From positions 3,782,001 through 3,846,000 of the forward strand of contig CM074763.1 in NCBI GenBank assembly GCA_037355855.1: a stretch of 64,000 nucleotides of DNA. The letters are read 5' to 3'. The position numbers and the translations under genes were made by a program. The notes below the pieces were generated by a model. That model was not told the DNA's origin, ran no database searches, and worked only from the letters and a program-made list of their open reading frames with translations. The DNA comes from Pseudo-nitzschia pungens. Its lineage: Eukaryota > Bacillariophyta > Bacillariophyceae > Bacillariales > Bacillariaceae. Shown one piece after another: positions 42,196-52,033 of the stretch (positions within the stretch are counted from its first letter, which is position 1; each line of letters opens with the position of its first letter).

Positions 42196-44040
42196 AGGAT
42201 ATCAGCCACTGTGTGATGGACGTGTTCACAGATGGCGTTAGCCTGTGGATTCTTCACTGTAGTGGGGACTGATTGGACTCCATACTGTTTGAGGGTGAGT
42301 TGGCATTCTGCCCCTAGGAACTCACCACCATTGTCATGGATGCATCTGTTTGGTCTAGGATATCTTGAGAGCCAGCAGTTCTTGAATTGATCCGAGACAT
42401 GCTGAGAAGATTTGTCCCTGATCCGAATGATTTCAAGTAGATTGGTGACTGGATCAATACAGGTGAGGGCCTTGAAGTTGTAGATCTTGTTTTGGGCTGT
42501 AATTTTCCATGGGCCTATAAGGTCAACGTGGACTTCATCGAAGGGCGATACCGGGGCTTCTTTGGGAGGAAGCTTCCCATATTTAGCTTGCCTGTTCTTG
42601 TATTGGATGCAATCATCAGGGCAAATGTAGGACTTGCATAAGTTGGACAGGTTGTCTGCGTAGAAGCGAGCTGAGATAGTCTTATATAATCTGGTGGATC
42701 CACAATGACCCAAGAGGAGATGATACCATCGTATGGTATCTTCTGTAAGAGAGCTTGGTATATAAATTTTCCAATTATCTGGATTGGATTGATTGGCATA
42801 GCAAAGGATGTTATTGCCTTGTAATTCTTGGTAGAAGAATGCTTTGGATTGGATCTTGAACTTGACAGTCGGGTCCTTTTGCTGATGGAGGTATATCTTG
42901 TTGTAGTTAACCGGGCATTCCATGTCTTGGTTGTTTGGTAGATTGACGAGACACTCATTGTTCAGCAAACAAGAGTATAACTCCTGGTCTGCGTCATTGC
43001 ATAAGTGCTGGAATAGATTTGGGAACTCTGTTAAAAACAGTTCTTCATCTTGCTTGGGGACTTCAAGTTTCAAAAAATCGATGAGAGTGCCCTTACCAAG
43101 GGCTTCTTTCTTCCCCACAGTAGGTGGATCCATCCGGGGGAGCCTGGAGAAGGCATCAGCAAGAACGTTCTTCTTGCCTTCAACATAGGTGAGGTTTACA
43201 CCGAATTCCTCTAGGAATAGTCTCCACCGGAGGACTCGTTGGACTGACAGTGTCCGGAAGGTAAGGTTCTTATGGTCAGTGTATACATTGATAACACCAC
43301 CAAGTAACATTTTTCGGTACTCTTTGCAACAGAGTACAATCGCTAGGAGTTCTTTCTCCATAGTAGTGTAGTTCTTTTGGGCATCAGATAGTTTCTTGGA
43401 CCAATAGGCAATGGGCTTGCCATCTTGGAGGATAGCAGCGCCTAGCTGTAGGTCTGAGGCATCAGTGTACAGTTCAAAGGGCTTGTTAAGATCTGGATAG
43501 GTGTTCAGCTCATCTGCTGCTACCATTGCTTTCATCTCTTGGAAGGCTTTATCTTGAGCAGGTCCCCAAGTGAAAGCTGAAGGGGCCTTCCTTTGCTTGC
43601 CTTTGATGGCAGCTGCTTGAGGAGTCTTGGGGGTTCCAGTGATATCAAATAGAGGAGCTAAGATATGCGATCTGCGAGGCCACATATCCCTGTAGTATCC
43701 TACAGCGCCTAGGAAGGACTTGACTTGGGTTACAGTTCTTGGTCGGTCCATGTGTAGGATGGCTTCTATCTTCTTTCTCCATGGCTTAACAGCTGTAGGT
43801 GTCATCCAATAGCCAAGGAAGTCAGTCTCTTGTACAGCCCAGTCGCACTTGAGTGGGTTGCACTTGAGTCCATTCTGGTTGAGTCGGTCTAGGATCTTGT
43901 CAATGGTCTTCATGTGGAGGTCAAAAGATCCATTGGTCCAGATGCCAATATCATCAATATAAACAGTGCAGTCGGTGTCTTGTAGAATATCTTCCATAAG
44001 CTGCTGCGCCACATCCGGGGAGACTTTAACTCCCATTGGT
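42196..44040 (-). pseudogene. Gypsy C Pol, RT-RH-IN piece between LINE-1 and LINE-2
   Basis: Begins at RT motif MGVKVSPDVAQQL, includes VYIDDIGIW, the RNase H region and integrase VDLIGPW, HDNGGEF and ANAICEHVHHTVADIL, then breaks at the LINE-1 TSD. Its continuation is 24105-23631. The first 1.1 kb (44040-42937) duplicates what is also present at 59230-60331, with roughly a dozen amino-acid differences and small indels. Confidence 0.85.
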
Positions 44041-44341
44041 AATAATAATAATATACGTATTTAAATAACTTTAATCACCAAAGGTGAAACTAAATTACTC
44101 AGTCTGTATCCAGACTTTAACGTCGCCTCCATCATAGAGTCAGGACCCCAAGTGGCAGAACGACAAATTTTCAAACAAACCTTGAACATCAAGCAGGGAA
44201 AAAGACAAGCAAGTCCCACAAAATAGGGACTTGAGAGAAAGTGAAATGGGAATGAAGATAGTGGGATAGGATCCAGTATCAAAAGGGATGGGACAGGATA
44301 AGAAGCAGGAACAGAAGACAAAACCAAGGTACAAAGTGTAA
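44041..44341 (-). other. LINE-2 3' UTR
   Basis: Nearly identical to 24115-24416 of LINE-1, including ggaggcgacgttaaagtctg, AGTCTGGATACAGACT (loop GATA here, GTTA in LINE-1) and the terminal ATT repeat. The loop change with an unchanged stem fits a structured tail. Confidence 0.8.
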
Positions 44342-47300
44342 TCAACCCTGAGGTCCAGTGAGCCAGGCTCTGAGAAGAGCAGCCTCTTGTTGGTATGGCT
44401 GCACTGGTGGGTCAGGCGCTGCATACTGTTTCCTTGCAAGGTGGATGGTTGCAAGCCACTGCCTCTTGGCAGGCAGGGTGTAACCTTGTAGGACATGGAA
44501 AGGGGTTTGTAACAGGGAGTGTGACTGGGGAAGTGCACCAGCTGCACCAATTGCCAATTCTGAGGTGATGGAAGCATCAAGAGATTGGTGTTGTTCAGCA
44601 TCAAGGGTACCCCCAGGACCATGGAGTCGTTCATTCCTATAAGTCCAAAGATCCCAGGAGGTAAGAAAGAACTGATGGATGATAGCTGTAGCCCAACGTT
44701 TGGGAGAGCGCTTGCTTCCAATGTGGGAGTAGTAGTCAGCCTGAATTTGATACCAGCGAGGAGACCACCTACCCAGAAGCCAGTTGTGCCAGCCAATAGT
44801 CCTCTGTGCTCTGACAGCAGAAGCAATTGCAAGTGAGTAGGATGATGGATAAATGGTCTGGCCCTTCCGAACTCTGGTGAGAAGATCCACAATGGCAGCA
44901 ACCAATGATGGATCAGTCTGCTCAACTTCAAGCCTTTTCTGCAGGGGTCCCTTGAAAGCAGACACACTGTGCTGTACCGCCCCAGTGTCCTTGCAGGAGA
45001 GCACATGAGAAACCTTCTCGTTGTCTGCATCACACAAGGGACACCTGGAGTGATCCTGATACTGGTAGTGGAGGAGTTGGTTGCCAACACCAATGCATCC
45101 AGAAGCAAACTTGACAAACCACCTTTGCATGCCAGGAGGTAAACGCTTGAAGGCAGACAGATGGGCACACCAATGGATGGAACTCAGAACAGGTTGTGGA
45201 ATGGGGATGTCATGGTGGGTCTGCCAATATTTAAGAAGAGGAGGACCAGAAATGGCAACATGCAAAGCATTTTGATCAAACCTTGAGCACTTGCGTCCAT
45301 TGAGAGAAAAAGCCCAGGGCTCAAACACAAGTCTGGGAGAGTGATGGGCAGAAGCTCTATGGACAGAGAGAAATGCCTTTGCCATGCTGTCAACCTGATG
45401 ATTGCGAAGGGCCCACCAATCAAGAAAGATTCCAGCTTGATGGCCCTGAACCCACTGAAAGTGCACAGAGATTGGCAGGGCAGAAATCATGTTTCTGATG
45501 ACATAAACATAATCAAAAGACTTCTGGGAAATAACCAATGGCCATGATCCCTCAGCCTGTTTGAGAGCTGTGTCACCATCCAGAGCAATAATGATAGAGC
45601 CAGAAGCAATATCAAAAAGACTCACCAGAGCAGTGCAACAGGTGAGAACTCCAATGATACCTGCCAGTTCACTCCTGTAGGATGACTGATCCTCAGGGGA
45701 CCCACTGACAAAATTACAGCCAGTGAGGAACAATGAAGCATTCTTGGTGGAGGTATTGGGTGACAAAATGAAAGCAGAAGTTCCTCTGAGAAGGTCAGGA
45801 TCAAATGAACCATCGCAGACAGCACTGGCAGTACCACTCTGGATAGCATCAACAATGTGCTGACAGCCAACCTGTGGTAGAGAATATTTGTGGAGAAGTA
45901 CCCTTGGAGACTCACAGAGTGCATCAAAGGCATCTGCCGGGGAGTCTGGAAGAGAATCAAATGGATTGTACTCCAGAGGATCCATGTCAGGAGGTTCAGA
46001 AACAAAGGCTGAAGACCCGACAACGCGGACAACTTGGCCACAAATAACAGGGCAGACAAGCACATCAGCACAGGCTGGTTTGTCAGGAATGAGTTCAGCA
46101 GTGACCCTGTATCTGCCCCTGCCCTGGGAGGTGCTCACAATCCAGCCAGTAGAAGTTTTGAAGAATATTCTGTTGGTGGATGGAGACAAAAACCAAGGCC
46201 AAAGAGAAGCTGTCTGGGGAGAGAGCCAAGGCCCAAGATGAAAAGAAGAAGCCAGTGCCCTGGCTGCAGGGGGTGGGCAGGGGGGAAGAAAACAGGTCTG
46301 AAGAGCCTGAGTCCATAAGCGCTGTGCTGCTGGAGGCCAAGATGGAGGACATCTAGGCCAGTCAAGATGATCCCTCAAGTGATTGGAGGATATCAGCTGG
46401 AAGGCCATTGGAGAGAGTCTTTTACCATCTGGAGTACAAATGTCAGCAAGGGAGATAGCCTTGAGTGACATGCGCATGTGATTCAATAGGGACAAGTCAG
46501 CACCTCTGAAGCCAGCGTTGACAAAGGCTTGCATGAGATAGCAGTCATTGGAACGTAGCAGGGGAAGATCTGGGAAGTCTTCAAACAAGCTCACAGGGTG
46601 AACAGAGAAAAACTTCCACACATGTTTGTACCAGCAAGGAGTGACGTAGGAAGCAAAAGGATGATATGGGGTGACACCAAGATGGAGAGGAATGCCAAGT
46701 TCGAGCCGTAGGGACTCAGCAGTTAGCCTGAGAATCCGACCTGTTTGGGAGGACCTGACAGATTCCTGAAAGAGGGTGGCAATATGACTAAACTCTTGGA
46801 GGAGGTAGGGATGGATGAATCCAAAGCCTTGATAGAGGGAAGGACCATAGAACACATGTCGGGGAAATGTCCGTGACATCCCTGCTTTATTCAGCACAGG
46901 AACAAGAGCTGGGTGAATGATCTTTGTCCAAGTGGCCTCATCAAGTTGCGTGACAGGCATGGGGTATTCAACAGACTTCATGAAAGAATACTTGAATGTG
47001 TAGAGGGATGCCCTCTTCTCACACTTGGAAGCCTTGAGCTGAGAGCCAAAAGACTGAGACTGGGACTGCATGTGAGCAATCTGTGCTTCCTCATTGCCAT
47101 CCATGGAGATAAAAACCCCAAGGGTCTTGTCAGCATGGTCAACTTCAAACCGATCCAGGGTAGCTCGATTGCCATTTTTGTCGGCAACTGAGAAGTCACC
47201 GGGCATGTCAGCAATGGAACGATACTCCCAACCGGATCCATTCCATTTGAAATCAATCAAATAACAGAAGGATTTGGCAGGTTCAATAGCACCACCAGTG

Positions 47301-48558
47301 GCAATAATCCCACCAGCCCACCGGTCAAGAGCTTCCTGAAAGTCAACAGCTAAGTCCTCACCAGATGTTGAGGAAGCAGAGCCAGCACAAAACAAATCTG
47401 TGTCATCCACAAAGGCAAAACCCACAAGAGAAACCAGTTGCAGTGACAAAGAAGTGATAAGATGGACACCATGCCCAGCCTGTTGCATCATTCGGAAGAC
47501 AATTGTTGACACCAAAGCCCAAAGAGTTGGACCAATACCATTGCCTTGGCCACAACCACTGAGGGGAACAGGTTCATCACCATACACAGGACCTGACCGA
47601 CCAAAGCCAGTTTTGATGTGGTGCTTAGCATGTTGCAGAGTAGACAGAAGAACGTCACACACATGTGCAGGAACACCAAAGCTCTGGAGAGTGAGACCTG
47701 CAATGGGATGAGAGATTCTGTCATAACAGCCCTTGGCATCATTCATAGCAACAGCACCAGATCTGCGCTTCTGCCTCAACACATCACAGATGAGCTTCTT
47801 GTTCAGGCAGGTGTTGATGGCCTTGTGGTGTTTCCTGCTTCCATGTTGATCAACAGCCACTGCATTGGCACGTTCAGCGTAGGCAAGAATGCGTCTGCCA
47901 ATCATTTTGTTGTTGATTTGGAACTCAGGAGACATCAACTGGATGAGCCTCATCTTATCCACTCTATATTCACCAGGTTTCTTGAAGATCTCAACATCCG
48001 TGATGACCTGCCAGGCAGAAGGAGAGAAGCCAACAATCAATGGGACTGATCTCAGTAGAGTGTCAAACTTGTTCAGCTGGGGATCCAGGGCAAAAGCCTT
48101 GTGGTGGGCAAAACTCAAACAGGAAGGTTCACTTGCTGTGCGTTCCCTCTGGCGTTTCCAGGCAGCAGCATTGTCAGCTGGACACACTGAATAGTCAAAG
48201 GGGGGCAAACGCAGAATAGAGGCAGGGACTTTGAGACAAGAAAGAAATTCAGACAGGTATTTGTCAGTGGCAGGAGGAGGATTATATGTGCCATCAAGAA
48301 CTTGAGCAGAAGCATGGGCTGTGCCGAGGTAGCCAAAATCTTGAATGAAGGAGGGAGTCATGGAGGGAGTGCCAAGACACTGCTGTTGACGCCGGACATT
48401 GGATTCAGCCATAGCTGGAACCATAGTGGACTGGGACTCCAAGACCTGTTCAACACCATCATGGCCAACTGCAATAGCTCTCAAGACAGCTGACTTGTTG
48501 ACACGTCCCCGAATAGACCTAGCAGCAAGGCCAAGCTCTCTTTGAAGTCGTTCCCTGC
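44342..48558 (-). pseudogene. LINE-2 ORF2, residues about 544-1946 (RT, RNase H, zinc finger)
   Basis: Joins in frame with 56361-57989 after removal of Gypsy A2 and one TSD copy. RT: AMNDAKGCYDRI (motif A), SGCGQGNGIGPTLW (B), GFAFVDDTDLF (C, about 47400-47430). RNase H: AVCDGSFDPDL, YRSELAG, ALDGDTALKQ, VQGHQAG and HQVDSMAK. Then CPLCDADNEKVSHVLSC. It ends LTGPQG and TGA. Endonuclease-RT-RNase H with a CCHC-type finger is the layout of I-like LINEs; the RT box is FVDD. Clade assignment would need a tree; the algal Ambal group is a guess. Confidence 0.92.
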
Positions 48559-48735
48559 TGCCATACCCCGGGTCTACTAGTGATTTAGAAAGTAGTAGTG
48601 ATATGCAAATTGTGAGAGCTATTGATTAGTCTATTGCTATTGCTTTCCGGCAGTCTCCTGTATTCGGCGATAAGGAGACTCGCTAATCGTAATCCAATCA
48701 CGAACGGATTCGTGACTGTATTCCGGTGCACGGCA
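48559..48735 (-). repeat. Gypsy A2 3' LTR
   Basis: 177 bp, ends tgccgtgcacc and ggtatggca on the minus strand. Confidence 0.93.
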
Positions 48736-48763
48736 TGCTCCTCCATGGTACTGTTACAATTGG

Positions 48764-51700
48764 TTACTTGTTCGATTCAATGCCATCCCTGCAATAATAA
48801 GGATGTACTCTCCTAATGTTAACCCGGTCGGTTACAAAGGGAGCAGTTTCAATAGTTACAGTTCCATTATCATGGGCCTTGAGCACCTTGTAAGGTCCTT
48901 GCCGTGGGAAGGATAGTTTTGGAATAATGCCCTTCCTTTCCAGGGTGACATAGTCTCCTTCTTTATAGACATGGGGGATCCTCTTCTGGTTTTCCCTGAT
49001 GTTGCTCTTGTGGATGCTCTTCTGCTTCCTTGCTTGGATTGCTTCCCAATCCACTGGGAAGTTCACCGGCATGAACATGTCTCGACCAAACACCAGTTGC
49101 GCTGGGGAGTACCCCAGGGTGGTATGGATGGCGCTTCTGATAGCATATGCTGCCTTGGTGGTGAATTCCTCAAAAGGGTCCTCCTCGTGGAGGTCCCTGT
49201 TTTCCAGGTTGAAGGACAACAGACAGTCCTTTAATACCTGATGGATCCTTTCCAACACCGAGTTGGATTGTGGGTTCCAAGCCCCGCTGGGCTTTCTTTT
49301 CATCCCCATGTTCTCGCAGAGCTCTTGGAACTCTGCTTTGAACTCACTCCCGCCATCAAAGCCAATTTCCTTTGGGCGCGGATATCTTGCCAGCCAGGTA
49401 CTGTCCAACAATCGTTGAGTTTCTGCTGCATTTGGGGAGTCCTTCAGGTGAGCCAGTTCAAACCATCTGGTCACTGGGTCCACCATGGTGAGGACATGGA
49501 TTTGGTAGTCTTTACCATTTTTGTTGTGGACAGTTGCAGGTCCCCAGAGGTCCACATTGACCCTCTGCCATTTGGTGACCTCAGCTGCTTTTTCCGGTAG
49601 TAGTCCATACTTCTTCCGGCCACTCTTCTTAAACATCTGACACGTGTGGCAGTGCTTACAAAGGTCCTGGACGTCCTTCCGTAGGCCTTTCCAGGTGAAG
49701 ACTGAGCGTATGCTCTGTTCCATTCTCTTTTCTCCGGGATGGACCAACATGCTGTGGTACCATTCCATAACTCTATCCTTGAGTTTATCGGGAATCAGGA
49801 TCTTTCCTTCTTTATGGATTAGGTTGTAACCTTCCACCATTTTGGTGGTTAGCCGATTGTCTTTTTCCAGAGCATTCACGATTCCTGTGTCCTGTTGCTG
49901 GTAGAACTGAATCATGTCCGGGGCAAGTGGGAATGCACTATTGCCCTGGAATTCTTCCGGCGCTTCTCCAAGTGGGAATAGGAGTTGCCGGAGGTGCTCT
50001 TCCTCATCCGCGTAGGTGAGGGGCTTATTTGGTGGTAGCCATTCCACCGTATCTGCTGGGTCATCCGTAATATCCAGTCGTGATAGTGCGTCTGCTGCAT
50101 CGTTGTCTTTGCCAGCCACATGCTTGACTACCGGGTGGAACTCCTCCATGAGGAGTCTCCACCGGACCATCCTTTGGGTGGGCATCTGCTGATAGAGCAG
50201 GTTAAGGTGGTCTGTGTGAATAATCACATCTTGTCCTCGTAGGATTCCTTCGAATGCCTTCAGGCCTTCTACTATGCCCAGGAGTTCTTTTTCTCCAACA
50301 GTGTAGTTGAGCTGCGCCGAGTTCAGCTTCCGGGTGTAGAAACCCAGGGGCTTGCCATCTTGGCATACCGTTGCTCCCAGTTGCCTATCGCTGGCGTCTG
50401 AGTAGAGATGAAATGGTTTCGTAAAGTCCGGGAATGCGAGTTTCGCTTCATCTGCGAGCATCCTCTTCGCCTCCATGAAAGCTTTCTGCTCTGCTGGACC
50501 CCAGTACCAATTCATTTTGCCCTTTTTCCCTGCTAGTTTATTTAGAGGGGCTAGGATGTGGGAGCGGCGCTTCCACATGTCCCGGTAGAAATTTACCATT
50601 CCAAGGAACATCTTGAGTTGCTTGGTGTTCTTGGGGGCTTCCAGGCGCTTCATCGCCTCCAGCTTCTTTGGCTGGGGCTGAATGCCCTCTGTTGTTAACA
50701 GAAATCCCAGATATTCCACTTCTTTTTGCATGAAAAAGGATTTTCGTAGGTTGGCTCGAAAGCCGGCGTCATCCAGTCTTTGTAGGACTGTATCGATTTT
50801 GTTGAGGTGATCCTGTTCAGATTCTCCCTCCCGCTGAATGATCAGGATATCATCAATATAGACAAGAACGTAGTCCAGATCCCCTAGTAGGTTCATCATG
50901 ACCGATTGGAAGATATCCGGCGCACAAGCAATCCCCATTGCTAGTCTCTTGTAGGCATACTTTCCCCACGGCAGAATGGTGGAGCAGATTTTCTGGCTCT
51001 CTTTGCAGATGGGGATGGTGTAGTAACCTTGGGACAAGTCCAGCGCCGTGGCTGACTTGAACTTCTGGAGCCTTTGGATTGTTTCCCCTATTCGTGGTAG
51101 TGGGAATGGTTTCCTTTGGATGGCTGCGTTCATCTTTCGAAAGTCGGTTAGGACGCGAATGTCCCCTGTCTTCTTGGGTTGACAGAAGGTAGGGGATGCC
51201 CACGGTGAGTCGTCATCGTGGGGGAGTTTTTCCAGGACTCCAATATCACAGAGCCTGGTGATCTCCTTTCGGAGTGCTTGTTCAAAGGCATGGGGTACAG
51301 AATAGTACCTCTGCCGGACCGGTTTGACCCCTGGTTGGAGTTCAATGGACACCGGTTCTATATTTTTGAGCAGACCCAATCCTCCTCCAAAGAGTGTTGG
51401 GAATTTCTTCAGTGTTTTCTTCAGCGCTTCCTTGGACGCGTCTGTAATCTCCAGGTCATTGACCATAGCATCTATATCGACTTTGGAGTAGTCGGCGTCC
51501 AGGATTTTGGCTTGCCTTTCTTCCTCTTGTTGGAGGATTGGACTTTGTGTGTTGGCAAAGAATACTGCCTCACATTTGTCCGGGTCAGAGAGCTCCCCCA
51601 TCCCCTTCATGGGAATAAAGTCACCCTGCCATTCGATCGTACGGGAGCTGTATTTTATATCCAGTCCCAGTTGTGCCATTAGATCGGATCCTATAATCAT

Positions 51701-52033
51701 GTCATAGGGTACTTCCTCATGGTGATGATACTCATCCACTTGGAAGGTCCATTTGATGGTCTTGGAGTTTGAAAATTCTATCAGCCTTAGTCCCACTGAA
51801 GCCGCAGACTTGGTTCTGAACTTGCCTCCATATGTGTTGTAGGTGACAGATCTTTGGTCTCGGTTCGTTAGTTGACTTTGGTTGACAAAGTGCCTTAGTA
51901 TGATGGATTTGGAGCACCCGGAGTCGAGTAGGCCCCGGAGCATCCTCCCCCTTCCCTTGTGGTCCAATACCTCCACACAGACGTCCGCAAATCGATTGAT
52001 TATGCGTGGTCCGGTGTGGATGGTATTGGCCAT
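48764..52033 (-). CDS. Gypsy A2 Pol
   Basis: 1,089 aa from ATG 52033 (MANTIHTGPRIINRF), adjacent to and in frame with the gag TGA. Same order and motifs as Gypsy A1 Pol: LLDSGCSKSIIL, YIDDILII, YSDASDRQLG, VDLWGPA, FDGGSEF, NSVLERIH. It ends RDGIESNK. The frame is uninterrupted and differs from A1 at scattered residues such as ENMGMKRKPSG for DNMGMKKKPSG. Confidence 0.95.
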   Translation of the reverse strand: MANTIHTGPRIINRFADVCVEVLDHKGRGRMLRGLLDSGCSKSIILRHFVNQSQLTNRDQRSVTYNTYGGKFRTKSAASVGLRLIEFSNSKTIKWTFQVDEYHHHEEVPYDMIIGSDLMAQLGLDIKYSSRTIEWQGDFIPMKGMGELSDPDKCEAVFFANTQSPILQQEEERQAKILDADYSKVDIDAMVNDLEITDASKEALKKTLKKFPTLFGGGLGLLKNIEPVSIELQPGVKPVRQRYYSVPHAFEQALRKEITRLCDIGVLEKLPHDDDSPWASPTFCQPKKTGDIRVLTDFRKMNAAIQRKPFPLPRIGETIQRLQKFKSATALDLSQGYYTIPICKESQKICSTILPWGKYAYKRLAMGIACAPDIFQSVMMNLLGDLDYVLVYIDDILIIQREGESEQDHLNKIDTVLQRLDDAGFRANLRKSFFMQKEVEYLGFLLTTEGIQPQPKKLEAMKRLEAPKNTKQLKMFLGMVNFYRDMWKRRSHILAPLNKLAGKKGKMNWYWGPAEQKAFMEAKRMLADEAKLAFPDFTKPFHLYSDASDRQLGATVCQDGKPLGFYTRKLNSAQLNYTVGEKELLGIVEGLKAFEGILRGQDVIIHTDHLNLLYQQMPTQRMVRWRLLMEEFHPVVKHVAGKDNDAADALSRLDITDDPADTVEWLPPNKPLTYADEEEHLRQLLFPLGEAPEEFQGNSAFPLAPDMIQFYQQQDTGIVNALEKDNRLTTKMVEGYNLIHKEGKILIPDKLKDRVMEWYHSMLVHPGEKRMEQSIRSVFTWKGLRKDVQDLCKHCHTCQMFKKSGRKKYGLLPEKAAEVTKWQRVNVDLWGPATVHNKNGKDYQIHVLTMVDPVTRWFELAHLKDSPNAAETQRLLDSTWLARYPRPKEIGFDGGSEFKAEFQELCENMGMKRKPSGAWNPQSNSVLERIHQVLKDCLLSFNLENRDLHEEDPFEEFTTKAAYAIRSAIHTTLGYSPAQLVFGRDMFMPVNFPVDWEAIQARKQKSIHKSNIRENQKRIPHVYKEGDYVTLERKGIIPKLSFPRQGPYKVLKAHDNGTVTIETAPFVTDRVNIRRVHPYYCRDGIESNK

